The notes beneath the pieces were generated by a model that saw only the letters and a list, made by a program, of their open reading frames with translations, did no database searches and was not told the DNA's origin. Made by a program: the position numbers and the translations under genes. Positions 16,889-27,029 of a stretch of 64,000 bases of DNA are shown here, piece by piece (positions within the stretch are counted from its first letter, which is position 1; each line of letters opens with the position of its first letter). Source of the DNA: Jiulongibacter sediminis (GTDB taxonomy: Bacteria; Bacteroidota; Bacteroidia; Cytophagales; Spirosomataceae); the NCBI RefSeq assembly GCF_001306455.1, contig NZ_LGTQ01000006.1, forward strand, positions 62,001-126,000. Reading direction: 5' to 3'.

Positions 16889-18808
16889 ATGAAAACCAGC
16901 ATTTTGACCCGAAAAAGTTCACCCTTACTCTTTGTACTTCTTAGCCTTCTTTTCGCCACCTTGACCAAGGCTCAAAAATCTGAAAGATTCTCGGAAGAGG
17001 TAAAACAGTCTGTGTTGGCTCAAAGGCCTGACTCCATTTTAGCCTGGCTAAATAAACATTACGACCACGAAATAGGTATTTACCCTGACGTGGCTAAAGC
17101 CGGCATTGAAAGAGCCACCAAAACAAATAATAAAGAACTTATAGGTGACTTTTATTCGGCCTTTGCAGAGTGGTACGGTTATCATGGTTTATACTCCCGT
17201 GACTCGGTGATTAAGCATAGTCTACTGGCTTTGAAAAACTATGAGCTTTCAGGCAATAAGCAAAAAACGGCACAAACTCATCGGTCTGTCGCTTACGACT
17301 ACATCAATGAAAGACAGATCCCCGAAGCTCAGTCTCACATTTTCAAAGCTATTGAGCTCTTTGAAAAAGTGGAGGACCAAGAAGGAATAGCATCCTCTTA
17401 CCGAATGCTCGCCAACTCATATATTGTGACTAAGGACGCTGAAAAAGCCCTGAAATATCTGGATTTAGCTGCTCCGATTTTCAGGGACACTGAGAGTTAT
17501 CCCTCGCTTTCCTACACTTACCTCGGTTATATCAATGCTTACATTTTAGGGGGTCAGCACAAAAAAGCCCTTGAAGCCGCTGATGAGTGTTTACGCATTG
17601 TCAAAGAAAAAGTGCCCAACGAGGTTTTCGTGGAAGTAAGGGCCTGGAACTTCAAAGGAGACGCCTATCTGGGGCTTAACAAAAATGAAGAGGCTCTGAA
17701 AGCCTATCAAAAAGCGTATGACCTCTGCGTAATTCAGATTGGTGAAGAGAGGTCTGCCACCTGGCTTACACAGGTTGGCTGGGCCTATCAGAAGCTTGGA
17801 AAATATCAGCTCGCGATTGACAATTTGCTGGCAGGAATTAAGGCTTATGAAGAAAAAGATAATGAAAACATCGTAGCGGACTATCAGAAAATTGCAGAAT
17901 GCTATGAAGCTTTGGGTGACTACAAAAATGCTCTGATCTATACTCATAAGGCCGATGCCGCTCAGCAGCGACTCTACGCCAGTAAAATAGAAAGCCTGGA
18001 AAATGAAGCCGTCATCAAATACGAAACCGGAAAAAAGGACGAAGCTTTGGCAGCCCAGAGTGAGCTTCTGGCTCAGAAAAACCGTACAGAAACCATCACC
18101 TTTACTGCCCTGGGAATTCTGGTTCTCCTACTGGCAGGCCTGTACTATTCTTTCAGAAAAAATCAGAAAGCTAAAAATGAAATAGCGGCAAAAAATGCCG
18201 AAAACGAGTTATTACTTAAAGAGATTCACCATCGCGTGAAAAACAATCTTGAAATGGTAAAAAGCCTGATTGCCTTGCAGTCTGCCAGGTTAGAAGACTC
18301 GGTAACGAAAGATGCCATGATCGCCAGTCAGAACAGGGTTCAAAGCATGGGGATTATCCATCAGAAACTATATCAGGGGAAAAATCTGGGGAGCATAGAA
18401 ATGAAAGATTACTTCATCAACCTAAGCGAAGAAATACTGGATAGTTTTAATGCAGATGAGAAAGTGAAAATTGAATGTGCCATGGATACACTGGAACTGG
18501 ATGTGGACACCGCGGTACCTATAGGGTTAATTGTCAATGAATTGCTGACAAATGCCTTAAAATACGCTTTCCCAGACAGAAAGGAGGGCGAAATTATGAT
18601 CAGTTTAAGTAAAGACGGAGGTAAAATTTTGAAACTGAATGTCACTGATAATGGTGTAGGTAAACAAAAAGACGTGAAACCAAAAGGTACAGGATTTGGC
18701 TCCCAATTAATTCAACTACTCACCCAACAGCTCAATGGTACAATGAAGGAAGAAAGTCACAAAGGTACCGTCGTTTCTTTTGAATTTAAATTAGACCAGG
18801 CGGCCTGA
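16889..18808 (+). CDS. TPR sensor histidine kinase, HisKA_2 family
   Basis: A 639-residue sensor kinase. A signal peptide or first helix (residues about 10-28) precedes some 380 residues of TPR repeats predicted to lie in the periplasm. A membrane helix at about 408-426 is followed by a coiled segment and the HisKA_2 dimerisation domain with EIHHRVKNN (His447/His448, one of which is the phosphoacceptor). An HATPase domain ends the protein, with NELLTNALKYAF, DNGVGK and GTGFGSQL. There is no HAMP or PAS domain, so TPR contacts are the likely input. Its TGA overlaps the ATG of the response regulator by one base, so the two are translationally coupled partners. Confidence 0.93.
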   Translation: MKTSILTRKSSPLLFVLLSLLFATLTKAQKSERFSEEVKQSVLAQRPDSILAWLNKHYDHEIGIYPDVAKAGIERATKTNNKELIGDFYSAFAEWYGYHGLYSRDSVIKHSLLALKNYELSGNKQKTAQTHRSVAYDYINERQIPEAQSHIFKAIELFEKVEDQEGIASSYRMLANSYIVTKDAEKALKYLDLAAPIFRDTESYPSLSYTYLGYINAYILGGQHKKALEAADECLRIVKEKVPNEVFVEVRAWNFKGDAYLGLNKNEEALKAYQKAYDLCVIQIGEERSATWLTQVGWAYQKLGKYQLAIDNLLAGIKAYEEKDNENIVADYQKIAECYEALGDYKNALIYTHKADAAQQRLYASKIESLENEAVIKYETGKKDEALAAQSELLAQKNRTETITFTALGILVLLLAGLYYSFRKNQKAKNEIAAKNAENELLLKEIHHRVKNNLEMVKSLIALQSARLEDSVTKDAMIASQNRVQSMGIIHQKLYQGKNLGSIEMKDYFINLSEEILDSFNADEKVKIECAMDTLELDVDTAVPIGLIVNELLTNALKYAFPDRKEGEIMISLSKDGGKILKLNVTDNGVGKQKDVKPKGTGFGSQLIQLLTQQLNGTMKEESHKGTVVSFEFKLDQAA

Positions 18809-19533
18809 TGAATACTCCAGTTAAAATTTTGATCGTGGAAGACGAGATGCTCATCGGAGCCAATATTTCGATGATTCTGGAAGAACTCGGCTATGAAATC
18901 AGCGGTCTGGTTCCACGAGCTGAAGATGCCCTTTTGAATATCAAAAGCAATAAGCCTGATATCATATTACTGGATATTCAACTTAAAGGAAATATGGATG
19001 GGATTGCCCTGGCAGAGGTGATTCAGCAGACTAATCCAGTTCCTGTCATCTTTTTAACTGCAAACAGTGACGAGGCCCATTTTAACAAGGCTAAGGAAAC
19101 CAATCCCTACGCTTTTCTTTCAAAACCTTTCAAAAAACGTGATTTACAGCGGGCTCTTGAGCTGACCATAAACCGACTGAGGGCCGAAACAAAAGATGAA
19201 CCTGAGGAGAGTTCAGTGGTATCTGATCGGATCTTTGTCAGAGACCACGAAAAACTTGTCAAGATCGCTATTCAGGACATTCAATACATTGAAGCCGAGC
19301 GAAACTACTGCCGAATCTGCTCAAACAACAAAGATCATATCCTGACCACCACGCTAAAAAGCCTGGAGGAGAAACTGCCTTCAAATCCGTTTTTGAGAAT
19401 CCACCGTTCTTTTATCGTCAATCTGCACCATATCGATGAAGTGGGGCTCACCAATATCAGCGTCGCCGGAAAAACATTGCCTGTGAGCAAATCGTATCGC
19501 GACGACCTTTTGAAGAGACTTCAAAAGATTTGA
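18808..19533 (+). CDS. LytTR response regulator
   Basis: A 241-residue two-domain regulator. The receiver domain (residues 5-120) has the acidic pair at Glu11-Asp12, phosphoacceptor Asp56 in IILLDIQL, and the Thr/Lys switch residues in FLTAN and FLSKPFK. The LytTR DNA-binding domain (about 138-240) shows IQYIEAERNYCRI and FLRIHRSFIVNL, both standard for the fold. It is the cognate partner of the kinase just upstream. Targets are unknown; the nearby LytTR gene and secreted-protein gene are candidates by position. Confidence 0.95.
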   Translation: MNTPVKILIVEDEMLIGANISMILEELGYEISGLVPRAEDALLNIKSNKPDIILLDIQLKGNMDGIALAEVIQQTNPVPVIFLTANSDEAHFNKAKETNPYAFLSKPFKKRDLQRALELTINRLRAETKDEPEESSVVSDRIFVRDHEKLVKIAIQDIQYIEAERNYCRICSNNKDHILTTTLKSLEEKLPSNPFLRIHRSFIVNLHHIDEVGLTNISVAGKTLPVSKSYRDDLLKRLQKI

Positions 19534-19660
19534 AAATCGTTCGGTCAGTCAATCAGTACTTCTGATAAATAAATCGACTCGTTCGTCCTAACGCCCTTCG
19601 CTTACTTTTCGAATTTCATGAGTTTCATTGCTGCAATGGATAAAACCCAACCATGTAGCC

Positions 19661-20008
19661 ATGAAAACAGACATTGAAAACCATGTACATCTTGGAAGCC
19701 GAATTCACGTAGCCCCTCATACCATTTTGGTATTGAAAGCTGATCAGAATTATACAGAAATCATTCTGACAGATGGCAGCAAAATCCTTAGCTCAACTAC
19801 CATGGGAAAGATTGAAAAACGACTGGAAGACTATAACTTTTTCAGACCCAACCGATCAACCATCATCAATCTGGATTACTTCCAGCGATTACAAAAAGCA
19901 GTTTCCTCATCTGTCATTGAAATGAAAAAAATAGGTAAAGAAATGGTATGCCCTATTACTGTTTCCCGTCGAAGACTACCTTTATTTTTAGCACAAATCG
20001 AATCATGA
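19661..20008 (+). CDS. Stand-alone LytTR DNA-binding protein
   Basis: A 115-residue protein that is essentially one LytTR domain: TILVLKADQNYTEIILTDGS, then FFRPNRSTIINLDYF, then a basic PITVSRRRLP end. There is no receiver domain, so it cannot be controlled by phosphotransfer. The ATG at 19661 (MKTDIENH) is preferred over an in-frame alternative start 11 codons earlier. Its stop overlaps the ATG of the large secreted LamG protein (ATGA), implying coupled translation and co-regulation of a regulator with an exported product. Direct repeats of TTTCAT at about 19615-19627 upstream could be LytTR-type sites, an inference only. Confidence 0.88.
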   Translation: MKTDIENHVHLGSRIHVAPHTILVLKADQNYTEIILTDGSKILSSTTMGKIEKRLEDYNFFRPNRSTIINLDYFQRLQKAVSSSVIEMKKIGKEMVCPITVSRRRLPLFLAQIES

Positions 20009-23000
20009 AAAAGTTACTTTATCTGGCTCTTTTTTTTAGCACTCCTTCCGTCCTACTGGCTCAAACTCCCGGCCCCTATAATAACTCAGCCTGGGGAAAC
20101 ACCCTTAATGGAAACAGTTTGGGCTCCGGTGGCTTTGTCACTATTTACAGTAGTTTAAAAAGTGTCGATGGAGGTGACTTTTGGGCCGTCAAGGTTAACT
20201 CTTCGAATCCGGCCATTGAAGATGTCAATATTTCGGCAGCCATGGCTCAGGTTCCTTTATCAAAACGCCTGAAAGCTAAGGCTGGGGAACCGTTCACTAT
20301 TGATATTCATACGGCAGCTTTTGCGGCAACAGATTTTCAAAACCCTACCCCTGGTTTAAATTTCTGGACAGCTGATACCAGCACCGTTTACTTCGCGAAC
20401 TCAGCCAATGAATCCAAACCCAATGGTCTTGGACAAAGCGGTGAAGTCTCTACATATTCTGATTTTTTCAGTTGGGACCCCAAGTTTCCCATGAATTACT
20501 ATGCCCCGGGGCAGGTGAACTACGAAGGGTTTAAAAATCAGTTTGTTTTCACAAAAGGAAGTGAAGAAGGTTATATCGTATTCAGGATTGAAGAAAGAGA
20601 ATACACCACAACAGAGGTTACGGGTACAATCCCAACAGGCATAGCCTATACAACCGTTCTTTTTATTCCATTTGTGGTAGAAGGGCCACTAGAGCGACAA
20701 ATTGAGCCAATAGGCGTAGTTACCAAACCACAAATACCTCATATGATTCTGCATCGTCCCCCGGGTGATTTAAGCAAAGCCTCCATTACTACAGGTCAAA
20801 AAACGTGTAGAAATTTAGAAGAAACATATCAATACGAGAACAGTGTGTCCGGCCGTGCATCATTTAAATGGGGCACTAAGTTAGAGTTAGGCATAATAGT
20901 AACTCAGGAGCTGGAGGCCTACTACCAGGTAACGGGATCCATAGGCGGAGGAGATATTCAAATCTCTACCAATTCCAAAGAAACCTGCATTGAAACAGTG
21001 AGTAGCATTGAACAAAAATCGCTGGATGAGGGATCCATTGGCGGAGACCTGTTTATTGGTTATGGTTTTGACGCCGAATACGGAAAAGCAACAAACCTGT
21101 ACATTGATTCTTTAGGCCAAATACAATATTACTATGGTATTTACATGGTTCCAATACTGCCGCTTAGAGATTTTCAACTCACCGAAAGGGGGATTAGAAA
21201 TGACATGGCAGAAAATTTAGCATTGGCAAATGACACTTCAGCTCCGGAAGAAATTAGAGTAAAAGCTCAAAATCAGGCAGATGCATGGCAAAAAGTACTG
21301 GATTTAAATGCCGCCAATATTTTACTAGCTAAAAGCGGCCCCACCATTCATAATGACTTAACCTGGGACGGAAATGTGGCTGCCAAAACCTTTAACAAAA
21401 CGGTAGATTTCAGTTTAACCAGAAGCATTGAGACCACAAGTTATTTTGGTGGCGGCATTGCTGCAGAATTCTTAGTAGAATATGGCGGTACAGGTGCTTC
21501 AGGGGGAATAAATTTTATGACCACCAGCACCTATGGCAGTAAAACGGATGAATCTACCAGCAATTCCACCACAATTTCTTATTCTTTTGAGGATAATGAC
21601 ACTGACGATCATTTTACAGTAAGAACTTTCCGAGATCCTATGTTTGGAACCCCCGTTTTTGATCTAATCGGAAACAATAATAGATCCAGTTGTCCTTTTG
21701 AAGGGGGTTATCAGTTGGATAGACCGGCTCTTAAATTTTCTGGTACCACCAGTAAAACACTGACTGTTAACGATGTGACTTTAGGCCAGCCTGCGAACTT
21801 TAAGTTGAATATTTGCAACGACTCCAATTTCCCCCGCTCGTATGTTTTGAAGGTAAAAGATGAAAGTTTACCCTCAAACATGACCATACTGGCCAATGGC
21901 GGCTCAAACATTACATCCTCTCCAATTACGCTGTCTGTTGAGCCTAATACCTGCCTGTATAACCGGGATCTGGACATTATCAGAACCTTAGCTACCGTCC
22001 CCACCGAAATCAATAATCTGGTGCTTGAATGGTACGCAGAGTGTGAGCCGGATATCAAAGACAGTTTAGTGCTGAATGCCAGCTGGGCTATACCTCCTCC
22101 CCCGGTTTTAGGAAACTTACCTGATGCAAACCCTGCCAGAAACATATACGTTTGTGGGGCAATTCAACCAATTTCTTTAGAAGCAACTTGCTCTGGTGGT
22201 ACACAACCTTATTGGTATAAATCTCCAACTGGCGGTGTGACTCTTGGTATTAACTCAATAACGGACAATAACGCCATAGACGGGGATGAGTATTATGTTA
22301 GTTGCGAATCATCCAACTATATTTCACCAAGAAGTTTTTTTGGGAAGGTAGTCTTCCATTCAAGCCCTGTTGTTATTACCGAAAGTGGGCCTTTGTCTTT
22401 TTGTGGACCAGGTTCAGTAACTTTTAATTCTTACGCAGACAATAATAACAAGGCTTTAAGTTTAGTAAAGGCTAATAATCAATATGTTGAAGTACCACAC
22501 AGCAACAGCCTCAACTTAAGTACCAGTTTTACTTTGGAAGCCTGGGTAAATTATACTGGTGAAAACGTTGCCATTATTGATAAAGGAAATTACGACTATT
22601 TATGGATGCTAAATGCCAATGGAAATGCCAATAAATTGGGATATTTTGAACGGGGCATAGGTTGGAAGTATTCCAATGACGCTGTTCCTGAAAACACCTG
22701 GACACATGTGGCGGTTTCCCTTCAAAGTGGGATTATTCGGTTTTATATCAATGGAGTTGAATCAGGTTATGGCTTTCTTGGTTCCGCTTTTCAAGACAAT
22801 CTACCTATGAATATCGGTCGCCAACAGCCTTCCTCTTGTCAATGTAATCACTTCAATGGAAGTATGGACGAGCTCAGGCTCTGGAATGTGGCCAAAAGTC
22901 AAGCCGAAATTCAGGCAAGTATGAAAATCGGTGTACCTGTAAACAGTGCTGGGTTGGTGGCCTATTATAAATTCAATGAAGCTTCGGGTACTAGCGTAAT

Positions 23001-23436
23001 TGACGCTACCGGCAACAATAATAATGGTGTTTTAATGAACGGTGCAAGCCGACAAACAGCTATAACGGTTCCATTCAATGAATTAAACGTTTCATGGGCT
23101 CCTCTTAACACAACGGCTTCGAGTTTTACAGCTACCACTTCAGGCACATATACTGCAAGTGTGGACTACGGATTAGGCTGCACCACTTCCGTGAATAAAA
23201 CGGTATCCGTAAATTCAAATGCAACATTGGTTTCTCTTTCAAGCCCGACGGATGATTTTTCAAGTGATACTGTTTTTAAAACCGCTTCAAGTACGAATGG
23301 CAAAATTGTGGCTAGCAATAAAGTAACCGGTACAGCAAAAGTTACTTACCAGGCAAAATCCTTAGAATTAAATGCCGGTTTTATAGCAAATTCTGGAACT
23401 GTTTTTTCAGCGGAAATTGGAGGATGCCCCAATTAA
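20005..23436 (+). CDS. Large secreted LamG-domain protein with C-terminal Cys sorting-like domain
   Basis: A 1143-residue exported protein starting MKKLLYLALFF with a signal peptide cleaved after VLLAQ (about 20). Residues 20-700 are unassigned, include Cys-containing stretches (KTCRNLEE, KETCIET, SSCPFEGGY) and look beta-rich. A laminin-G/concanavalin-like domain lies at about residues 810-1010 (YVEVPHSNSLNL, FTLEAWVNYT, WTHVAVSL, IRFYINGVE, MDELRLWN). The last 75 residues form a repetitive beta domain ending SLELNAGFIANSGTVFSAEI then GGCPN. A similar end occurs in the esterase at 56.3 kb and is typical of cell-surface proteins of this phylum. Adhesion or glycan binding is plausible; no catalytic motif is seen. 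Translationally coupled to the LytTR gene. Confidence 0.85.
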   Translation: MKKLLYLALFFSTPSVLLAQTPGPYNNSAWGNTLNGNSLGSGGFVTIYSSLKSVDGGDFWAVKVNSSNPAIEDVNISAAMAQVPLSKRLKAKAGEPFTIDIHTAAFAATDFQNPTPGLNFWTADTSTVYFANSANESKPNGLGQSGEVSTYSDFFSWDPKFPMNYYAPGQVNYEGFKNQFVFTKGSEEGYIVFRIEEREYTTTEVTGTIPTGIAYTTVLFIPFVVEGPLERQIEPIGVVTKPQIPHMILHRPPGDLSKASITTGQKTCRNLEETYQYENSVSGRASFKWGTKLELGIIVTQELEAYYQVTGSIGGGDIQISTNSKETCIETVSSIEQKSLDEGSIGGDLFIGYGFDAEYGKATNLYIDSLGQIQYYYGIYMVPILPLRDFQLTERGIRNDMAENLALANDTSAPEEIRVKAQNQADAWQKVLDLNAANILLAKSGPTIHNDLTWDGNVAAKTFNKTVDFSLTRSIETTSYFGGGIAAEFLVEYGGTGASGGINFMTTSTYGSKTDESTSNSTTISYSFEDNDTDDHFTVRTFRDPMFGTPVFDLIGNNNRSSCPFEGGYQLDRPALKFSGTTSKTLTVNDVTLGQPANFKLNICNDSNFPRSYVLKVKDESLPSNMTILANGGSNITSSPITLSVEPNTCLYNRDLDIIRTLATVPTEINNLVLEWYAECEPDIKDSLVLNASWAIPPPPVLGNLPDANPARNIYVCGAIQPISLEATCSGGTQPYWYKSPTGGVTLGINSITDNNAIDGDEYYVSCESSNYISPRSFFGKVVFHSSPVVITESGPLSFCGPGSVTFNSYADNNNKALSLVKANNQYVEVPHSNSLNLSTSFTLEAWVNYTGENVAIIDKGNYDYLWMLNANGNANKLGYFERGIGWKYSNDAVPENTWTHVAVSLQSGIIRFYINGVESGYGFLGSAFQDNLPMNIGRQQPSSCQCNHFNGSMDELRLWNVAKSQAEIQASMKIGVPVNSAGLVAYYKFNEASGTSVIDATGNNNNGVLMNGASRQTAITVPFNELNVSWAPLNTTASSFTATTSGTYTASVDYGLGCTTSVNKTVSVNSNATLVSLSSPTDDFSSDTVFKTASSTNGKIVASNKVTGTAKVTYQAKSLELNAGFIANSGTVFSAEIGGCPN

Positions 23437-23442
23437 AGGAGA

Positions 23443-24672
23443 TCAGAATAGTTCTGTCAAAGAACTTGCCGTCTTAGAAAACCATCTCGGCCCTTCGGCT
23501 GTCATATAAACACAATCCTCTAATCGCACTCCAAACTCGCCCGGGATGGCAATGGTAGGCTCAATGCTAAAACACATGCCCTCCTGCAGTTTCAGAGGAT
23601 TATCCTTGACCATATTGCCCCATTCGTGGCCGTCCATGCCTATGCCGTGGCCGGTGCGGTGGGGAAGACCCGGTACTTTATAATCAGGGCCGAAACCGGC
23701 GTCAGTGATGACTTTACGGGCGGCAAAATCTACGTCTCCGGCAGGTCTGCCAAGTTGAGCAGCCGCAAACCCCGCTTGCTGTGATTTCTTTTCAAGGGCC
23801 CAGATTTCTTTTTCACGGGCCGAAGGTGTACCAAACACAGTAGTTCGCGTCACATCAGAACTGTAGCCATGAACGCGACAGCCGCAATCCATGAGCACGA
23901 TGTCGCCCTTTTTCAAAACCTGAGGTTTACGGGTACCGTGAGGCAAGGCAGAGGCTGCCCCCACCAGCACTAAAGCGAAGTCATGCTCTGCCCCGTTTTC
24001 TTCATGGACATTTCTGACAATTCTCCCGATTTCATAATTCGTCATTCCTTCTTTCATCCCTGACACCGCGGCCAAAATCGCTTTAGTGGTGATATCGGTA
24101 GCTGCCTGCATCAGAGCAATTTCATGTGCCGATTTTATGAGTCGACAGGGCATCGTAACAGGGTCGCCAGAAACCACTTCGTAGGTTGAGTTGGCTTTGG
24201 CGATGCCATCCGAAATAAAGAAACGAACCCGCTCTTCCATGCCTATTTTTCCACTTCTCAGACCCTGATCAGTCAAATAACTGCCTACCAGCTTAAACGG
24301 ATTTTCATGCTCCTGCCAGATCAATACTTCCAGATCCAGGGTCATTTGCTCCCGCAAACGGTCTTCCTCAAAAGCCGGGCAAATCACCGCCGGCTTGCCC
24401 TTGGCAGGAATCACAATCAGCAGCGATCGCTCAGAAGGCCACCATCGGATTCCGGTGAAATATTCCATGGAGGTGCCAGCATCAATGATGAGGGCCGCCA
24501 TTTCATTTTCATTTAAAAGCCGTTGGGCCTTTGCCAATCTATCTTGCCTTTCAGCATCGGAGATCGGGGGTGGTAGTTCTCCGAATGGTTTTTGACCGGT
24601 TGAGGAGATACTTAGGTTTGGAAGTGCCAGCATACCAAGTGCTGAAAAGGAAAGGAAGGAGCGTCTTTGCAT
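23443..24672 (-). CDS. Exported M24-family Xaa-Pro-type peptidase
   Basis: A 409-residue metallopeptidase of the creatinase/prolidase fold. The start MQRRSFLSFSALG gives a Tat-like signal (RRSFL followed by a hydrophobic stretch), so periplasmic export is likely. The N-terminal creatinase-like domain spans to about 170. The C-terminal pita-bread domain carries all five metal ligands: the Asp residues in LMDCGC and SSDVTRT, His in HRTGHG, Glu in SIEPT and Glu in RLEDCV. It should remove an N-terminal residue ahead of proline or split X-Pro dipeptides. The frame is open 18 codons further upstream, but the ATG at 24672 gives the proper signal. The metG gene lies upstream with a terminator between. 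Confidence 0.9.
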   Translation of the reverse strand: MQRRSFLSFSALGMLALPNLSISSTGQKPFGELPPPISDAERQDRLAKAQRLLNENEMAALIIDAGTSMEYFTGIRWWPSERSLLIVIPAKGKPAVICPAFEEDRLREQMTLDLEVLIWQEHENPFKLVGSYLTDQGLRSGKIGMEERVRFFISDGIAKANSTYEVVSGDPVTMPCRLIKSAHEIALMQAATDITTKAILAAVSGMKEGMTNYEIGRIVRNVHEENGAEHDFALVLVGAASALPHGTRKPQVLKKGDIVLMDCGCRVHGYSSDVTRTTVFGTPSAREKEIWALEKKSQQAGFAAAQLGRPAGDVDFAARKVITDAGFGPDYKVPGLPHRTGHGIGMDGHEWGNMVKDNPLKLQEGMCFSIEPTIAIPGEFGVRLEDCVYMTAEGPRWFSKTASSLTELF

Positions 24673-24700
24673 GTTGAAGAAAATATGGACCAATATAAAC

Positions 24701-24738
24701 AAAAAAGGAAGCTGCGGCACTTTCACCTTGCTTCCCTT
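24701..24738 (-). terminator. Terminator after metG
   Basis: On the minus strand AAGGGAAGC pairs with GCTTCCTTT (one G-U pair) around a 17-base loop, followed by a T run. It begins 26 bases after the metG stop. Confidence 0.7.
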
Positions 24739-24763
24739 CCAGAATCTGTTCTTCTCGGACTGT

Positions 24764-26809
24764 TTAGCTTACCCCGGCTCCGTTCCAGACACTTTTATTC
24801 GGCTGAATCAAGGCCAGTGATCCATCCTTATCTTCGGCCATCAGAATCATACCTTCCGACATCACGCCCATCATTTTCCGGGGAGCCAGATTCGCAATGA
24901 AAGTGACTTGCTTACCCACCATTTCTTCAGGATTATAATACTCGGCGATACCGCTGAGGATGGTACGTTTCTCCATTCCGTCATCGATTAGGAACTTGAG
25001 AAGCTTCTTACTTTTTTTGATTGGCTCGGCCTCCAGAATAGTACCCACTCGGATATCCAGTTTCATGAAATCATCAAATACGATTTCTTCTTTTAATTCC
25101 GGGATCGCTTTTCCTTCCAGTTCGTTCATTTTCTTCGTTTCTAGTAATTTATTGACTTGGGCTTCCACCACGCTGTCTTCTATTTTTTCAAATAATAATT
25201 CGGCTTTACCGATTTGATGACCATCGGCGATGGCATCAGGTTTGCCGGCATACATCCATTCCCGTTTTTCGATATTGAGCATGGCATTGATTTTTGCCGC
25301 CGTAAACGGTAAAAACGGCTCACAAGCTATCCCGAGTGTTGAGGTGATTTGCACCGCAATATTCATGATGGTTTTGACACGCTCCTCATCTGTTTTGATC
25401 AACTTCCAGGGCTCGGTATCCGCAAGATATTTATTGCCGAGACGGGCAATCTCCATCATTTGCGAAAGAGCGTCTCTGAACTTGTAGTTCTTCATGGACT
25501 TTGATACATCGCAAGGCAACTGAGCCAAAGCGTCGAGTGTTTCTTTGTCAAAATCAGTCAGTTCGCCTTTGGCTGGTACCACACCTTCATAGTACTTATT
25601 GGTTAGTACCATCGTGCGGTTTACAAAATTGCCCAGAATAGCTACCAGTTCCGAGTTATTGCGGGTTTGCCAGTCTTTCCACGTAAATTCAGAGTCCTTA
25701 GTTTCCGGAGCATTGGCGGCCAAAGCATAACGCAGTACGTCTTCTTTGCCCGGGAACTCTTCCAAATATTCATGCAACCAAACGGCCCAGTTTCTCGAAG
25801 TTGAGATTTTATCCCCTTCCAGGTTCATAAACTCATTGGCCGGCACATTTTCGGCTAGTGTATAATCACCATGGGCCATCAACATGGCCGGGAAAATGAT
25901 ACAGTGGAATACGATATTATCCTTGCCGATGAAATGCACCAGCTGGGTATCTTCGCTTTGCCAGTAGTCTTTCCAGTTTTTACCATTGGCCTCAGCCCAT
26001 TCCTGAGTAAATGTGATGTAACCGATTGGGGCATCAAACCATACATAAAGCACCTTTCCATCGGCCCCTTCTACGGGAACTTTGATTCCCCAGTCCAGAT
26101 CACGCGTCATGGCACGAGGTTTCAAACCATCATTCAACCATGACTTGCACTGACCGGCCACGTTGGTTTTCCATTCAGGATGACTGTACACATATTTCTC
26201 AATCTCCGGCTGCATTTTGTCCAGCGGCAGATACCAGTTTTTGGTCACTTTTTTCACCGGAGCCGAGCCCGACAGTGTAGATCTCGGATTGATCAGTTCG
26301 GTAGGTGAAAGAGCAGTACCACATTTTTCGCATTGATCGCCATAGGCGTTTTCATTACCGCATTTCGGGCAGGTACCTATCACGTAACGATCGGCCAAAA
26401 ACTGACCTGCAGTTTCATCATACAATTGCTCCGTTTCTTCCTCTACAAAATTGCCCTGATCGTACAGTTTTTTGAAAAAATCCTGAGAAACCTGATGATG
26501 TTTCGGCTTTGAGGTTTGAGAATAAATATCAAAACCAATCCCAAAATCTGCGAAGCTTTTCTTGATCTGAGCATGGTACTTATCCACAAGCTCCTGAGGA
26601 GTAATACCGTCTTTTTTAGCCCGAATGGTAATGGGCACACCATGCTCATCGGTACCGCTGATAAAGGCCACGTCTTTGCCTTTGGCACGCAAATATCTGA
26701 CGTAAATATCTGCAGGTAAATAGCAACCGGCCAGGTGCCCGATGTGTATGGGACCATTGGCATAAATCAAAGCGGCGGTTACGGTATATCTTTTCGGATT
26801 CTTACTCAT
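24764..26809 (-). CDS. metG: Methionyl-tRNA synthetase
   Basis: A 681-residue class I synthetase that charges tRNA-Met, including the initiator. The HIGH motif is at 22-25 and the KMSKS equivalent reads KISTS at 334-338. The zinc knuckle has Cys147, Cys150, Cys160 and Cys163 (CPKC and CEKC). A C-terminal EMAPII/Trbp111-like tRNA-binding domain starts near residue 575 ([13 protein letters not shown]), as in E. coli-type MetG. Full length and intact. A TAAATTTG promoter box lies 31 bases upstream and overlaps nothing else coding. Confidence 0.98.
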   Translation of the reverse strand: MSKNPKRYTVTAALIYANGPIHIGHLAGCYLPADIYVRYLRAKGKDVAFISGTDEHGVPITIRAKKDGITPQELVDKYHAQIKKSFADFGIGFDIYSQTSKPKHHQVSQDFFKKLYDQGNFVEEETEQLYDETAGQFLADRYVIGTCPKCGNENAYGDQCEKCGTALSPTELINPRSTLSGSAPVKKVTKNWYLPLDKMQPEIEKYVYSHPEWKTNVAGQCKSWLNDGLKPRAMTRDLDWGIKVPVEGADGKVLYVWFDAPIGYITFTQEWAEANGKNWKDYWQSEDTQLVHFIGKDNIVFHCIIFPAMLMAHGDYTLAENVPANEFMNLEGDKISTSRNWAVWLHEYLEEFPGKEDVLRYALAANAPETKDSEFTWKDWQTRNNSELVAILGNFVNRTMVLTNKYYEGVVPAKGELTDFDKETLDALAQLPCDVSKSMKNYKFRDALSQMMEIARLGNKYLADTEPWKLIKTDEERVKTIMNIAVQITSTLGIACEPFLPFTAAKINAMLNIEKREWMYAGKPDAIADGHQIGKAELLFEKIEDSVVEAQVNKLLETKKMNELEGKAIPELKEEIVFDDFMKLDIRVGTILEAEPIKKSKKLLKFLIDDGMEKRTILSGIAEYYNPEEMVGKQVTFIANLAPRKMMGVMSEGMILMAEDKDGSLALIQPNKSVWNGAGVS

Positions 26810-26839
26810 CAGTAAACAGGATCAATTGTAATTGGGGTG

Positions 26840-26866
26840 CAAATTTAGGGATAAAAGCCGCTTTTA
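26840..26866 (-). promoter_or_regulatory. metG -7 box with adjacent palindrome
   Basis: CAAATTTA at 26840-26847 reads TAAATTTG on the minus strand, matching TAnnTTTG. Just upstream, TAAAAGC-C-GCTTTTA (26852-26866) is a perfect palindrome with one central base and falls in the spacer region of the promoter, where a regulator could block polymerase. No regulator is identified. Confidence 0.4.
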
Positions 26867-27029
26867 TGAGGCTTCACGATTGATTGATTCATTACAACTC
26901 AAAAAAATGAACTTGTACGGTTACATTTCAGACCCGGGACTCAACTAAAAGACAGAAACATTTAGTGTATAATTTAAAACAGAATCGATAAGGAAAGATT
27001 TATAACTTTACCAAAAGTCCCCCGATTTA

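Noticed and set aside
21711-22145. 144-codon frame antisense to the LamG protein
   Set aside because: Fully inside a well-supported gene, no recognisable domain; a by-product of codon use on the other strand.
27003-27010. TAACTTTA as the promoter of the sigma gene
   Set aside because: One mismatch from TAnnTTTG at the normally invariant last G and no -33 element, so it is not reported as a feature.
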